A DNA stretch of 64,000 nt from Ralstonia sp. ASV6 (GTDB taxonomy: Bacteria; Pseudomonadota; Gammaproteobacteria; Burkholderiales; Burkholderiaceae), in NCBI RefSeq assembly GCF_016429285.1, contig NZ_JAELUI010000003.1, forward strand, positions 20,122 to 84,121, read 5' to 3'. A program made the translations under genes and the position numbers. The notes under the pieces were generated by a model that saw only the letters and a program-made list of their open reading frames with translations, did no database searches and was not told the origin of the DNA. The first letter of the stretch is position 1, and each line of letters begins with the position of its first letter. Below are positions 47,735 through 58,824 of the stretch, piece by piece.

Positions 47735-49678
47735 TCAGGCCGCGACTGAGTGCCGCTCCAGGAGCGTCCCAGCCGCAAGGATGCGATCGGTGTACTGGGC
47801 AATCGTGCCGCTGCGCTCATCCAGCGTGTTGAGCAGCGCTTCAAGTTCAGCGATGCGCGCTTCCAGCGTATCGGTGGCCTCGTGGATGCGCTCGATCGAA
47901 TCCACACGCTTGCGCAGTTGCTTCTGGTGATCGCGCACCTGCGCTTCCAGCGGCGTCATGACCGACTTCAGCCAGATCTCGATATCACGGTTCATGTCCT
48001 GGAAGGTATCCAGCACGCGGCTGGCCACCGTCGAGAACGCGCCGTGCACGAGCTGCGGCTTCGGACGCGTCAGGAAGCTGAACGCGCCAAAGTGGTTGTG
48101 CGCGAGCATCAGCGTCTCTTTCAGATCGGCGTCGTAGCGCGTGCCCAGGAAGCGCAGCGGCGGCGACAGCGTGAAGCCGTGCTCGGCGTTGAACTTCTTG
48201 TACATGCCGTCGACCATCTGGTGCAGTTGGTCGATGCGGTTGGCGGCGTCGCGCACCAGGCCGGTCAGGTGACCGAACAGCTTGTCCATGTCGTCGCGCA
48301 GGCCGCGCGAGAACACGCGCTCCTTCATCTTCTCGCGCGCTTCGCGCATGGTCGTGCGGATCTGCTTGAGCTGCACGCTCTTGATGATCTCTGCGCTATG
48401 GCGGCCGAACACCGTGCGCAGCGCCTGGAACTTGGCGATGCTCTGCTCGAACTCTTCCTTCTCGCCCTGCACACGCATCAGCATGTGCTTGACCATCGTG
48501 TGGTTCTTGCCGCGCAGGCCGCGCAGTTCGAACAGCTGCTCGACGATGTCGCGGCGGCGCATCTGCAGCAGTTGCTGCGCGCCGGCGGCCATGTCCTTCA
48601 CCGCCAGCTGCACCTGCTCGGTGACAATCTCCCGACGCTGCGGAATCAGTTGATCCGACAGCACCGACTCCAGCTCCGGCAGCCGGCTCTTGGCCAGCAG
48701 TTCGTGGTCATGGCTGACCTTGGCCAGCAGGCCCTTCTGCGCCGACACCGGATACACGCGCTCGACATCGATATCGAGCACCTGCGCCGTGGTCATGATC
48801 TGGCGGCTGACTTCGTTCTCAACTTCCTGCTCGGTTTTGAGCGGGTCCCACAGGCCGTCGACCTTGTTGAGCACGGCGATGCAGCCCTTGCGCTGACCAC
48901 CGCCCACGTGCGAGCGCCACAGTTCCAAATCGCTCTTGGTCACGCCGGCATCGGCCGCCAGCACAAACACGACGACATGCGCATCCGGAATCAGGCGCAG
49001 CGTCAGCTCAGGCTCAGTACCGATGGCGTTCAGGCCCGGCGTATCCAGGATCACCAGACCCTGCTTGAGCATCGGGTGCGGGAAATTGATGATCGCGTGG
49101 CGCCACTTCGACACTTCCACCGTACCGGCGGCATCCACCGAGAACGCGGCATCCGGATCGGCATCGTTGAAGAGGCCGAGCTGCTCAGCCTCTTCCTTGG
49201 GCACGCGCACGGTTTCCACCACGTGGCGGAACGCTTCGAGCATGCCCTCGGGCGACGACGGATCGAGCGGCACCGACAGCCAGTGACTGCCGGCATCTCG
49301 GAAGTCAGCGGTCGAGGCGTCATGCAGACGCGTCTCGATCGGCAGCAGTCGAATCGACGGCGGGTAGCTTTCGTCGTACATCAGCTCGGTCGGACACATC
49401 GTGGTCCGGCCCGCTGACGACGGCAGAATGCGGCGGCCAAAATCTGCAAAGAAAATGGCGTTGATCAGTTCGCTTTTGCCGCGAGAGAACTCGGCAATGA
49501 AAGCGACCTTGAGCTTGTCGCTGCGCAGAACGCCGCGAATGCGTTGCGCGCGCATGTCGGCCTGGGCGTCGTACAGCTCCTGATCTTGCAGCCAGTCCTG
49601 GAATTCTCCTACCGACTGCAGGACCGAAGCGCGCCAGGTACCGTACTGCTCGAACTGTGTGCTCAGTGTGTTATTCAT
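47735..49678 (-). CDS. bacterial dynamin-like GTPase
   Basis: A 647-aa large GTPase. G1/P-loop IAEFSRGKSELINAIFFADF near residue 65, a switch-I threonine in GRTTMCPTELMY, G3 ILDTPGLNAIGTE near 230 and G4 LNKVDGLWD near 285 are intact. The C-terminal half is long helices with coiled-coil character (MREAREKMKERV; LEARIAELEALLNTLDERS). No clear transmembrane paddle is seen, so membrane contact would be peripheral. Bacterial dynamins act in membrane fusion, repair or phage defence; this one is single, not a tandem pair, and sits between mutM and mutY. Role unknown. Confidence 0.88.
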   Translation of the reverse strand: MNNTLSTQFEQYGTWRASVLQSVGEFQDWLQDQELYDAQADMRAQRIRGVLRSDKLKVAFIAEFSRGKSELINAIFFADFGRRILPSSAGRTTMCPTELMYDESYPPSIRLLPIETRLHDASTADFRDAGSHWLSVPLDPSSPEGMLEAFRHVVETVRVPKEEAEQLGLFNDADPDAAFSVDAAGTVEVSKWRHAIINFPHPMLKQGLVILDTPGLNAIGTEPELTLRLIPDAHVVVFVLAADAGVTKSDLELWRSHVGGGQRKGCIAVLNKVDGLWDPLKTEQEVENEVSRQIMTTAQVLDIDVERVYPVSAQKGLLAKVSHDHELLAKSRLPELESVLSDQLIPQRREIVTEQVQLAVKDMAAGAQQLLQMRRRDIVEQLFELRGLRGKNHTMVKHMLMRVQGEKEEFEQSIAKFQALRTVFGRHSAEIIKSVQLKQIRTTMREAREKMKERVFSRGLRDDMDKLFGHLTGLVRDAANRIDQLHQMVDGMYKKFNAEHGFTLSPPLRFLGTRYDADLKETLMLAHNHFGAFSFLTRPKPQLVHGAFSTVASRVLDTFQDMNRDIEIWLKSVMTPLEAQVRDHQKQLRKRVDSIERIHEATDTLEARIAELEALLNTLDERSGTIAQYTDRILAAGTLLERHSVAA

Positions 49679-49930
49679 CGTTCTGTCTTATTTTGTGCGC
49701 GCCCCGACATGCAAAATGCACGCGCCCCCTCGGCATTGCTGTTACCGCCCATTACGGCACAGAAATGCACAAATTTAGGTGGAACGATACAGGGAACCGA
49801 CAGGTTCCGGGAGAACTTTCCGCCGACTTGTCTGGGCCGGACAGCCAAGTGTTGCGGGATGCCATCGACCGCCCGTCACCCCCCTTCGAAAACCTTGCGA
49901 AATGACGGGCAAATCGCTCCGAAAGCCGCC

Positions 49931-50803
49931 TCAGCGCTGGCAGGTCGGGCAATAGAACGTGGAGCGCTGACCCTGGACAATCTGGCGGATCGGCGTACCG
50001 CACACGCGGCATGGCAGACCGGCCCGGTCGTACACGAACGCGTCAAGCTGGAAATACCCGCTCTGGCCATCCGAACCGACGAAATCGCGCAGTGTGCTGC
50101 CACCCCGGGCGATGGCGTCAGCCAGCGTGGCGCGAACGGCCTCAGCCAGCGCGGCGTAGCGCGGCCGGCTGATGCGCCCGGCTGCCGTGGTGGGCCGGAT
50201 GCCGGCCCGAAACAGGCTTTCCGAGCAGTAGATGTTGCCCACGCCGACCACGATATCGCCCGCCAGCAGTGCCGATTTGATGGCGACGGTGCGCCCGCGT
50301 GTGCGGGTGTACATCCAATCGCCGCCGAAACGCGCATCGAAAGGTTCGATGCCGAGGTTGCGCAGCAAAGGGTGGTCGGGCAGGCCGGCCCCATCCACTT
50401 CCTTGCCCGCGTGCCAGAGCACGGCGCCGAAACGGCGCGGATCGCGATAGCGCAGCGTGATCGGCACGCCGGCTGCGTCGACGAGTTCAAGGTCCACGTG
50501 ATCGTGCGGGCCGGGTGAAACCGGGGTCTCCAGTACGCGCAGCGTGCCGGTCATGCCGAGGTGGATCAGCAGCCAGCCGCCGCCGGTATCGGCGTGGCCT
50601 GCGTCGGGCATGCATTCGATCAGCAGATACTTGCCACGGCGCAACAGGCGCGTGACGGTCAGGCCGGCGAGCAACGCTGGCAAGGCAGGATCGACCGGCC
50701 AGCGCAGCCCGTGATGGCGCACCACCGCGCGCACAATACGCCGCCCCGTAATATGCGGTAGCAAACCCAGGCGGGTGACTTCCACCTCTGGCAACTCAGG
50801 CAT
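49931..50803 (-). CDS. mutM: formamidopyrimidine-DNA glycosylase
   Basis: A 290-aa Fpg enzyme that removes 8-oxoguanine and cleaves the abasic site. It begins [20 protein letters not shown] with the catalytic Pro and Glu right after Met, has the H2TH region [20 protein letters not shown] near 185 and ends in a zinc finger [10 protein letters not shown]...YCPTCQ with four cysteines. The ATG at 50803 has GGAGG upstream. Divergent from the TPR gene. Confidence 0.97.
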   Translation of the reverse strand: MPELPEVEVTRLGLLPHITGRRIVRAVVRHHGLRWPVDPALPALLAGLTVTRLLRRGKYLLIECMPDAGHADTGGGWLLIHLGMTGTLRVLETPVSPGPHDHVDLELVDAAGVPITLRYRDPRRFGAVLWHAGKEVDGAGLPDHPLLRNLGIEPFDARFGGDWMYTRTRGRTVAIKSALLAGDIVVGVGNIYCSESLFRAGIRPTTAAGRISRPRYAALAEAVRATLADAIARGGSTLRDFVGSDGQSGYFQLDAFVYDRAGLPCRVCGTPIRQIVQGQRSTFYCPTCQR

Positions 50804-50903
50804 CGAACCTCCGTCGCATGTGCTGCTCCAACCTTTTTTACGATGCGGGCGATTGTAGCGGTCAGGCTACAATGCCCTGAACCCCATCCGGAGCTTCAAG
50901 ACC

Positions 50904-52841
50904 ATGCCCCACGCTTTCTCCCGTTCGCCAGCGATGCAACGCCCGCGGCGATTTCCGCGCAGCCGAGCGATCCTGCTCGCCTCGCTGATTGCGGGAGGGC
51001 TGGCGGGTCTGCCGGCATGGGCGGCACACCCAACCACCGCAGCCCCGCTGATCGCCCAGGCAGCGCAGGAAGGCGGCACCGGCAACCGCCCAACCATCAC
51101 GCTCGAGCGCTCGCGCCCGCGTGGCGGCCTGCTGAATTCGGAGCGCACCGATCTGCCTTCGATCGCACTCGATCAGGACATCATGTACCGCGTGCTGGCG
51201 TCGGAGATTTCGCTGCAGCGCGGGCTGGTCGAGCCGGCATACCGCACCTATCTGGATCTCGCGCAAGACACGCGCGACCCGCGCTTCGCCCAGCGCGCCA
51301 CCGAGATCGCCTTCCTGACCCGCTCACCCGCGCAGGCGCTAACCGCCTCGCGGCTGTGGGTCGAACTGTCGCCGACCTCCATGCCAGCACGCCAGGTGCA
51401 GCAGCTTCTGCTGGTGGCCACGGGCAAGTGGTCGGAAGTCGAGCCGATGCTGCAGGCGCAGCTGAACAAGGTTTCTCCCGGTCAACGCGCCGACGCCATC
51501 CTGCAACTGCAGCAGCAGATGTCCAAGAGCACCGACCCGGCCGGCGCGGTAGCGGCGCTGCAGCGCATCGCCTCGCACGACATGCAGCGCCCCGAGACGC
51601 ACTTGGCCCTGGCTCGCGCCAAGGTCGTCGCCAAGGATGTGCCCGGCGCGTTGGCCGAACTGGACACCGCCCTCAAGCTGCGCCCCGGCTATGAAGACGC
51701 CGCCATCCTGGCCGCTGAGCTGCGCGCCGACGACGACCCTGATGCCGCCATTGCCGGCCTGCGCACTTTCCTGAAGGCCGCGCCCGCTTCAATCGACGGC
51801 CATCTGGCGCTCGCCCGCATGTACCTTGTGCGCGATCAGCAAGACAAGGCCCGCGGCGAATTCGAGGCACTCAAGAAGATCGCCCCCAACGATGCGCGCA
51901 TCACGCTGGCACTCGGCCTGCTGACACTGCAACAGCGCCAGTACGACGCCGCCGAGCGCTACCTGAAGGAATACGTCGCAGCAACGGCCAAGTCGCCCAC
52001 GCTGAGCCCCGAACCCGGCTACCAGGGCCTCGCCCAGCTCGCCGAAGAAAAGCACGACTACGCCGGCGCGCTGGCCTGGGTCGACAAGATCACCGGCTCG
52101 GCCAACGGCGACGCCGACGGCCAGACCGCGCTGGCAGCCGGCATCAAGCGCGGCCAGTTGCTCGGCAAGCTGCGCCGTATCGACGAAGCCCAACAGGCCT
52201 TCGACGAACTCGTTGCCGATTCGGAAGACATTCCCGATGGTCCGCGCCGCCAGGCCCTGATGGATGGCATCCGCCAGGCTGAAATCGGTATGCTGATGGA
52301 CGCCAAGGCCTTCGGCCGTGCCCGCGCACGCGTCAACGAACTCTTGGCGAACGACCCGGACAACGTCGAATACACGTACCAGCTGGCAATGCTCGAAGAG
52401 CACGACGGCCACTACGACAACATGGAAACGCTGCTGCGCAAGGTGATCGACCTGCGCCCCGGTCAAGCCATCGGCTACAACGCGCTCGGTTACTCGCTGG
52501 CGGATCGCAACGTGCGCCTGCAGGAAGCGCAGGAGTTGCTGGAGAAAGCCGTTTCGCTGGCCCCGGGCGATCCCTACATCGCCGATAGTCTGGGCTGGGT
52601 CAAATACCGCCGCGGCGATCTGCCGGCAGCCACCGACATCCTGCGCAAGGCATGGAGTTCCGCGCCGCAAGCCGAGATTGGTGCCCACCTGGGTGAAGTG
52701 CTGTGGCAATCGGGCAAGCAGGACGACGCGCGCAAGATCTGGACGGAAGCCACCAAGCTCGACATCAACGACAACACCCTGCGCGACACGCTGCGCCGCT
52801 TCGGCCAGCCGATTCCCGACGTTCCCGTGAGCGCGAACTGA
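50904..52841 (+). CDS. exported tetratricopeptide-repeat protein
   Basis: A 645-aa protein with a signal peptide (about residues 1-45, [18 protein letters not shown]). Many TPR-like helix pairs run through the rest, clearest at the C-terminus ([40 protein letters not shown]). It is the first gene of a set with lolB and ispE and ends overlapping lolB by one base, an arrangement conserved across Burkholderiales. Probably a periplasmic or outer-membrane-associated assembly factor; exact role unknown. Confidence 0.88.
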   Translation: MPHAFSRSPAMQRPRRFPRSRAILLASLIAGGLAGLPAWAAHPTTAAPLIAQAAQEGGTGNRPTITLERSRPRGGLLNSERTDLPSIALDQDIMYRVLASEISLQRGLVEPAYRTYLDLAQDTRDPRFAQRATEIAFLTRSPAQALTASRLWVELSPTSMPARQVQQLLLVATGKWSEVEPMLQAQLNKVSPGQRADAILQLQQQMSKSTDPAGAVAALQRIASHDMQRPETHLALARAKVVAKDVPGALAELDTALKLRPGYEDAAILAAELRADDDPDAAIAGLRTFLKAAPASIDGHLALARMYLVRDQQDKARGEFEALKKIAPNDARITLALGLLTLQQRQYDAAERYLKEYVAATAKSPTLSPEPGYQGLAQLAEEKHDYAGALAWVDKITGSANGDADGQTALAAGIKRGQLLGKLRRIDEAQQAFDELVADSEDIPDGPRRQALMDGIRQAEIGMLMDAKAFGRARARVNELLANDPDNVEYTYQLAMLEEHDGHYDNMETLLRKVIDLRPGQAIGYNALGYSLADRNVRLQEAQELLEKAVSLAPGDPYIADSLGWVKYRRGDLPAATDILRKAWSSAPQAEIGAHLGEVLWQSGKQDDARKIWTEATKLDINDNTLRDTLRRFGQPIPDVPVSAN

Positions 52842-53452
52842 TGACGCTGCAGTTTTCCCGCGCGCTCGGCGCATTGGTGCTGGGCGTCAGTTGTGTGGTA
52901 TTTGCAGGCTGCGCAAGCGTGCGCCCAGCCAACGACCTGTTCGCCGACTCACAAGACAACGACACCACCATCACCCGCTACCAGGGCCGCTTCTCTGCCC
53001 GCTACACGCAAGGCAACGCGGAGCAAAGCGCGGTGGGCAGCTTCCTGTGGCGCGAGCGCGGCACCGATGTGCAGCTTGAGTTGATGTCCCCACTGGGCCA
53101 GACGCTGGCGGTGGTCAGCCAGAGCAATCAGGGCGCCACGCTTGAATTGCCCAACCAGCCACCGCGTCGCGCGCCCGAAGTCGACACGCTGATGCAGGAT
53201 GCACTCGGCTTCTCGCTGCCCGTATCCGGCCTGCGCGACTGGCTGCGTGCCCGCCCCGCCCCGGGCACGCCGGCTCGCGTGGCACGCGACGCGCAATCGC
53301 GGCCCGAAATCATCGAACAGAACGGCTGGACCGTGCACTACGTCGCCTGGACGGACGACACCTCCGCCGATGCGCACATCCGCCGGCTCGATCTTGATCG
53401 TTCGCAGGGCGCCAACGGGCCGCTCACGGTGCGGCTTGTACTGGACCAGTAA
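52841..53452 (+). CDS. lolB: outer-membrane lipoprotein receptor LolB
   Basis: LolB accepts lipoproteins from LolA and inserts them in the outer membrane. The 203-aa product has a lipoprotein signal with lipobox VVFAGCAS (Cys near 23) and a LolA-like beta-sandwich ([37 protein letters not shown]). Its ATG overlaps the stop of the TPR gene (TGATG), so translation is coupled. ispE follows after 18 bp. Confidence 0.93.
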   Translation: MTLQFSRALGALVLGVSCVVFAGCASVRPANDLFADSQDNDTTITRYQGRFSARYTQGNAEQSAVGSFLWRERGTDVQLELMSPLGQTLAVVSQSNQGATLELPNQPPRRAPEVDTLMQDALGFSLPVSGLRDWLRARPAPGTPARVARDAQSRPEIIEQNGWTVHYVAWTDDTSADAHIRRLDLDRSQGANGPLTVRLVLDQ

Positions 53453-53470
53453 CGTCGTCATCGCCTCACC

Positions 53471-54340
53471 ATGACCTCCGCACCCACCGAGCTGCGTGAT
53501 TGCCCCGCGCCCGCCAAGCTCAACCTGTTCCTGCATGTGGTCGGCCGACGGCCCGACGGCTACCACCTGCTGCAGACGGTCTTCCAGCTCATCGACTGGT
53601 CCGACACGCTGCACTTCTCGCGACGCGCAGACGGCCGCCTCGCCCGCACCACCGATGTGCCCGGCGTGCCCGCCGATGAAGACCTCGTGATGCGCGCCGC
53701 ACGCCTGCTGCAAGCGGAAACCGGTTGTACTTACGGCGCCGACATCGCCATCGAAAAACGCCTGCCGATGGGCGGCGGCATTGGTGGCGGCTCGTCCGAC
53801 GCGGCCACCACGCTGCTCGCGCTCAACCATCTGTGGGGCCTCGATCTGCCGCGCACAACGTTGATGGCACTGGGCCTGAAGCTCGGCGCCGACGTACCCT
53901 TCTTCGTCTTCGGCCAGAACGCGTTTGCCGAGGGCATCGGTGAAGAACTCACGCCCGTCACGCTGCCGCCGGCGGCGTTCGTGGTGATCCATCCGCGCGT
54001 GCATGTGCCCACCCCTACAATTTTTTCCGATGAAGGGTTGACACGCGACACGCCACTCACCATAATTACGGACTTTCCTGACCAACAAATTGTTTTCGCT
54101 TACGGTCGCAACGATCTGCAAGCGGTGGCGGAAAGGAAATACGGCGAAATCGCCCGAGCACTTGCCTGGCTAAGACAGTTCAGCCCTCTGGCAAGAATGA
54201 CCGGATCCGGCGCCTGCGTGTTTGCTCCGTTCGATAACGTTGAGCATGCGCAAGCGGTGGCGGATCAGGTGCCTTCCGAGTGGGAAGGTCGATGTGCGGC
54301 AGGTCTGACGCATCATCCGCTCGCAAGATTTGCTGTGTAA
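53471..54340 (+). CDS. ispE: 4-diphosphocytidyl-2-C-methyl-D-erythritol kinase
   Basis: IspE is the fourth enzyme of the MEP isoprenoid pathway. The 289-aa GHMP kinase shows [20 protein letters not shown] at the start and the ATP-binding [20 protein letters not shown] near residue 98, with [10 protein letters not shown] near the C-terminus. It is followed 50 bp later by tRNA-Gln and prs, the conserved lolB-ispE-tRNA-prs-rplY-pth order of proteobacteria. Confidence 0.97.
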   Translation: MTSAPTELRDCPAPAKLNLFLHVVGRRPDGYHLLQTVFQLIDWSDTLHFSRRADGRLARTTDVPGVPADEDLVMRAARLLQAETGCTYGADIAIEKRLPMGGGIGGGSSDAATTLLALNHLWGLDLPRTTLMALGLKLGADVPFFVFGQNAFAEGIGEELTPVTLPPAAFVVIHPRVHVPTPTIFSDEGLTRDTPLTIITDFPDQQIVFAYGRNDLQAVAERKYGEIARALAWLRQFSPLARMTGSGACVFAPFDNVEHAQAVADQVPSEWEGRCAAGLTHHPLARFAV

Positions 54341-54390
54341 GGTTTGCAGTTATTGCTTCTGCAATGGAAGCAGTAACCGATCGGTTGTGT

Positions 54391-54467
54391 AGGGGCGTCG
54401 CCAAGCTGGTTAAGGCACCGGATTTTGATTCCGGCATGCGTAGGTTCGAATCCTTCCGCCCCTGCCA
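54391..54467 (+). tRNA. tRNA-Gln (anticodon TTG)
   Basis: A complete cloverleaf: acceptor AGGGGCG pairing with CGCCCCT, discriminator G and encoded CCA (54465-54467). The anticodon stem CCGGA/TCCGG encloses loop TTTTGAT with anticodon TTG. The T-loop is GGTTCGAATCC. It is the standard tRNA-Gln of the ispE-prs interval. Confidence 0.97.
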
Positions 54468-54548
54468 TTTCTTCCTTATGTTTCCAGCAATAGCCCGGTT
54501 GGTGCTTCATCCAACCGGCGCGTCTGAAGTCGAAAAACAGGTGCCCCG

Positions 54549-55499
54549 ATGAGCAGCGAAGGCTTGATGGTTTTTACCGGCAACGCCAACCCGAAACTCG
54601 CCGAAGCTGTCGTCAAACACCTAGGCATCCCGCTCGGCAAGGCCCTCGTCGGCCGATTCTCCGATGGTGAAGTTCAGGTCGAGATCCAGGAGAACGTGCG
54701 CGGCAAGCACGTGTTCATCCTGCAATCCACCTGCGCCCCGACCAACGATAACCTGATGGAACTGATGGTGATGGTCGATGCGCTCAAGCGCGCGTCCGCC
54801 CGCCGGATCACGGCTGCCATCCCCTACTTCGGCTATGCCCGCCAGGATCGCCGCCCGCGTTCGGCGCGTGTGGCCATCACGGCCAAGGTCGTGGCCAACA
54901 TGCTGGAAGTCGCCGGCGTCGAGCGCGTGCTGACGATGGACCTCCACGCTGACCAAATCCAAGGCTTCTTCGATATCCCGGTCGACAACATCTACGCGTC
55001 GCCTGTTCTGCTCGAAGACCTGCGCAAGAAAAACTACAGCGACCTGCTGGTCGTGTCGCCGGACGTTGGCGGCGTGGTGCGCGCCCGTGCGCTCGCCAAG
55101 CAACTCAACACCGACCTCGCCATCATCGACAAGCGTCGCCCGAAGGCCAACGTGGCCGAGGTGATGAACATCATCGGTGAAGTCGAAGGCCGCAACTGCG
55201 TGATCATGGACGACATGATCGACACTGGCGGCACGCTGTGCAAAGCCGCGCAGGTGCTCAAGGAACGTGGTGCCAAGCAGGTGTTCTCGTACTGCACGCA
55301 CCCGGTGCTGTCAGGTGGCGCAGCCGCCCGCATCGCAGATTCCGCGCTCGACGAAGTGGTCGTGACCGACACCATCCCGCTGCGCGAAGACGCCATCAAG
55401 TGCGGCAAGATTCGCCAGCTCTCGACCGCCCCGCTGCTGGCCGAGACCTTCACCCGCATCGTACGCGGCGATTCGATCATGTCGCTGTTTGCTGAATAA
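54549..55499 (+). CDS. prs: ribose-phosphate pyrophosphokinase
   Basis: Prs makes PRPP from ribose-5-phosphate and ATP. The 316-aa product has [20 protein letters not shown] at the start, the [20 protein letters not shown] signature near residue 130 and the PRPP-loop [14 protein letters not shown] near 218. The last codons and stop lie inside a 10-bp palindrome (55488-55508). Highly conserved; no anomaly. Confidence 0.98.
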   Translation: MSSEGLMVFTGNANPKLAEAVVKHLGIPLGKALVGRFSDGEVQVEIQENVRGKHVFILQSTCAPTNDNLMELMVMVDALKRASARRITAAIPYFGYARQDRRPRSARVAITAKVVANMLEVAGVERVLTMDLHADQIQGFFDIPVDNIYASPVLLEDLRKKNYSDLLVVSPDVGGVVRARALAKQLNTDLAIIDKRRPKANVAEVMNIIGEVEGRNCVIMDDMIDTGGTLCKAAQVLKERGAKQVFSYCTHPVLSGGAAARIADSALDEVVVTDTIPLREDAIKCGKIRQLSTAPLLAETFTRIVRGDSIMSLFAE

Positions 55500-55508
55500 T
55501 TCAGCAAA
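55488..55508. repeat. perfect palindrome spanning the prs stop
   Basis: TTTGCTGAAT-A-ATTCAGCAAA, 10-bp arms around one base, covers the prs stop codon and ends 17 bp before a consensus -10. It may be a 3'-end hairpin or a site for a dimeric regulator of the rplY promoter. Confidence 0.5.
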
Positions 55509-55524
55509 TATACGGGTCCCTGTT

Positions 55525-55530
55525 ATAATT
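55525..55530 (+). promoter_or_regulatory. extended -10 promoter of rplY
   Basis: TGTTATAAT contains a perfect TATAAT preceded by the TGn extension. A start near 55537 would give a leader of about 115 nt for rplY. Confidence 0.65.
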
Positions 55531-55582
55531 CAAGGCTTTACTGCAGAAAACGTCGACTAGACGGCACTTCTGTGGTGTCTGC

Positions 55583-55637
55583 GGGGCGCAATATGGCGCC
55601 CCGTTCACCAGACGGCTTGGTCGCGAGTCGTCTTTTT
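55583..55637 (+). promoter_or_regulatory. rplY leader with two hairpins, the second terminator-like
   Basis: Hairpin 1: GGGGCGC/GCGCCCC (55583-55589 and 55596-55602). Hairpin 2: AGACGGCT/AGTCGTCT (55610-55617 and 55626-55633, one G-U pair) followed by five T, ending only 15 bp before the rplY ATG. That is the layout of a transcription attenuator; the binding factor (perhaps L25 itself) is conjecture. Confidence 0.45.
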
Positions 55638-55651
55638 CGTTTGGAGCAATC

Positions 55652-56278
55652 ATGAAAGTTGTCGCTTTCGAGCGTAGCGTTCAGGGCACTGGTGCGAGCC
55701 GCCGCCTGCGCAACGCCGGCAAGACCCCGGGCATCATCTACGGCGGTGAAGCCGATCCGAAGATGATCGAACTCGATCACAATGCGCTGTACCACGCGCT
55801 GAAGAAGGAAGCCTTCCACTCGTCGATCCTCGATATCGAAGTGGCTGGCAAGGTGGAAAAGGCGCTGCTGCGCGATTTCCAGCTGCACCCGTTCAAGCAA
55901 CTGGTTCTGCACGTTGATTTCCAACGCGTGTCGGCCAAGGAAAAGATCCACGTCAAGGTGCCGCTGCACTTCCTGAACCAGGAATCCGCACCGGGCGTGA
56001 AGCTGGGCCACGGCATCGTGAACCACATCCTGAACGACGTTGAAGTGTCGTGCCTGCCGGCCGACCTGCCGGAGTTCATCGAAGTGGATCTGGGCGCTCT
56101 GGAAATCGGCCAGACTCTGCACATCTCCGACCTGAAGCTGCCGAAGGGCGTGTCCATCCTCACTCACGGTGGCGATGAGAACCCGGCTGTGGCTAACATC
56201 AGCGTGCCGGCTGGCGAGAAGTCCGCCGCTGCCGAAGAAGGCGCTGCTGCTGCAGGCGAAGACAAGCCGGCCGCCTAA
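55652..56278 (+). CDS. rplY: 50S ribosomal protein L25, long (TL5/Ctc) form
   Basis: A 208-aa L25 that binds 5S rRNA. The N-terminal L25 domain (about residues 1-92: [35 protein letters not shown]) is followed by the C-terminal TL5 beta domain and an Ala/Glu-rich tail. It lies between prs and pth as usual. GGAG precedes ATG 55652. Confidence 0.97.
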   Translation: MKVVAFERSVQGTGASRRLRNAGKTPGIIYGGEADPKMIELDHNALYHALKKEAFHSSILDIEVAGKVEKALLRDFQLHPFKQLVLHVDFQRVSAKEKIHVKVPLHFLNQESAPGVKLGHGIVNHILNDVEVSCLPADLPEFIEVDLGALEIGQTLHISDLKLPKGVSILTHGGDENPAVANISVPAGEKSAAAEEGAAAAGEDKPAA

Positions 56279-56290
56279 GGTTGCCGCACC

Positions 56291-56351
56291 GTCGTGCTTT
56301 CGGGCACGACACGAAAAAGCCCGCCGAGCTGGTCTCGCCGGGCTTTTTTTT
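56291..56351 (+). terminator. tandem hairpins and intrinsic terminator after rplY
   Basis: A first hairpin GTCGTGC/GCACGAC (56291-56310) is followed by AAAAGCCCG...CGGGCTTTT (56315-56347) with a run of eight T. The second is the functional-looking terminator. Confidence 0.9.
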
Positions 56352-56469
56352 CTGCCTGAGTTTCCGCATCCAAGCCGCCCCGTGTCCATGCCGTGAATCC
56401 AGTGGGCGAAAGCGGCTATGCTTGTACGGTCAAGGGGCGCATCCCTCACCCCACCCTGGTATCCATCGC

Positions 56470-57072
56470 ATGATCAAACTCATCGTCGGGCTCGGCAATC
56501 CGGGCGCCGAATACGCAGCCACGCGGCACAATGCCGGCTTCTGGCTGGTCGACCAGCTCGCACGCATCGGCAACGTGACCTTGCGCAACGAGACGCGCTT
56601 CCACGGCTATGCTGCACGCGCCAACCTGTGGGGCAACGAGGTGTGGCTGCTGCAGCCGCAGACCTTCATGAACCGCTCGGGCCTCTCGACCGTGGCACTG
56701 GCGCGCTTCTACAAGGTAATGCCCGACGAGATCCTGGTTGCGCACGACGAACTTGATCTGCCGCCCGGTGCGGTCAAGCTCAAGCTTGGTGGAGGCTCGG
56801 GTGGTCATAACGGGCTGAAGGACATTGCCGCGCATCTGACCACGCAGCAGTTCTGGCGCCTGCGCTTGGGCATCGGCCATCCGCGCAACCTGCTGCCGCC
56901 GGGCACGGCACCGTCAGGCCAGCATGATGTGGCCAACTTCGTGCTCAAGGCCCCGCGCAAGGAAGAACAGGATCTGATTGACCGCGCCATCGACCGCAGC
57001 CTGGACGCGCTGCCCGATCTGATTGCCGGTCATGCCGAGAAATCCATGATGCGCCTGCACACCGCAGGCTGA
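56470..57072 (+). CDS. pth: peptidyl-tRNA hydrolase
   Basis: Pth recycles peptidyl-tRNAs released from stalled ribosomes. The 200-aa product has the family opening [20 protein letters not shown] with the catalytic histidine, [12 protein letters not shown] near residue 65, and [13 protein letters not shown] near 110. The start is ATG 56470. Confidence 0.97.
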   Translation: MIKLIVGLGNPGAEYAATRHNAGFWLVDQLARIGNVTLRNETRFHGYAARANLWGNEVWLLQPQTFMNRSGLSTVALARFYKVMPDEILVAHDELDLPPGAVKLKLGGGSGGHNGLKDIAAHLTTQQFWRLRLGIGHPRNLLPPGTAPSGQHDVANFVLKAPRKEEQDLIDRAIDRSLDALPDLIAGHAEKSMMRLHTAG

Positions 57073-57095
57073 TGCACTCACACTAGGATATCGCC

Positions 57096-57743
57096 ATGAA
57101 ACCGTTCACCATGCTCAGCTCACGCGCCGCCGCGCTGGCGGGCTTGGCGCTCGGCCTGCTGCTGGCAGCACCAGCGCAGGCGCAGGTCTATCGCTGTAGT
57201 GAGAATGGCCAGACAGCGTATTCCGACCGCCCCTGCGGCACACGTGCAAAAGAGATACCGCTGATCGACAACACGCCGAGTGCCGCAGACCAGAAAGCCG
57301 CTCGGGAGCGCGCCTCTGCTGAGGCGGCCGAAGTGCGTGAGATGGAAACCTCGCGCCGCAAGACACAAGCCGCCGAGGATGCTCGCCAGGCACAGATCGC
57401 TGCGCAGGCCGCCGAACAGGCGCGCCGCGACCAACGGCAGAAGGTGGTGGTGGCGCAGGAAGGCGTGCGCTACTGCCATCGCGTCTACGTAGGGCCGATG
57501 CCGTACCCGATGCCCTATCCGACGCCGATGCCGGTGGTCAGCCCGCCGGTTACCGTCACGCCGGCGCCAGCCGCAGGTGCATTGCGCCAACCGAACGGCG
57601 GCACCAAACCGTTCGTGCAGGCGCCGGTTACTCCGACACCTGTCGTGCCGCGGCCACCACGGCCTCATCTGCCGCACTACCGCATCGTCTGCGAGCCGGG
57701 TTATGCGTATGAAGGCCCGGAGGATCTGCTGCCGATTCAGTAA
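57096..57743 (+). CDS. DUF4124-domain exported protein
   Basis: A 215-aa protein with a signal peptide (ending APAQAQ near residue 29) and the DUF4124 motif VYRCSENGQTAYSDRPCG with two cysteines. A charged Glu/Ala/Arg helix covers residues 60-115, followed by a Pro-rich tail with repeated MPYP units (GPMPYPMPYPTPMPVV). Function unknown; DUF4124 proteins are common envelope proteins of betaproteobacteria. It follows pth by 23 bp and ends at a strong terminator. Confidence 0.85.
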   Translation: MKPFTMLSSRAAALAGLALGLLLAAPAQAQVYRCSENGQTAYSDRPCGTRAKEIPLIDNTPSAADQKAARERASAEAAEVREMETSRRKTQAAEDARQAQIAAQAAEQARRDQRQKVVVAQEGVRYCHRVYVGPMPYPMPYPTPMPVVSPPVTVTPAPAAGALRQPNGGTKPFVQAPVTPTPVVPRPPRPHLPHYRIVCEPGYAYEGPEDLLPIQ

Positions 57744-57771
57744 GCAGTGCGCGAGCCGGCTCGCACCAATG

Positions 57772-57803
57772 AAAAGAGACGGCCTGAGCCGTCTCTTTTT
57801 TTG
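57772..57803. terminator. intrinsic terminator between convergent DUF4124 and ferredoxin genes
   Basis: A 9-bp stem AGAGACGGC/GCCGTCTCT with loop CTGA is flanked by A's and T's, suitable in both directions. Confidence 0.9.
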
Positions 57804-57804
57804 C

Positions 57805-58824
<1,020 letters not shown>

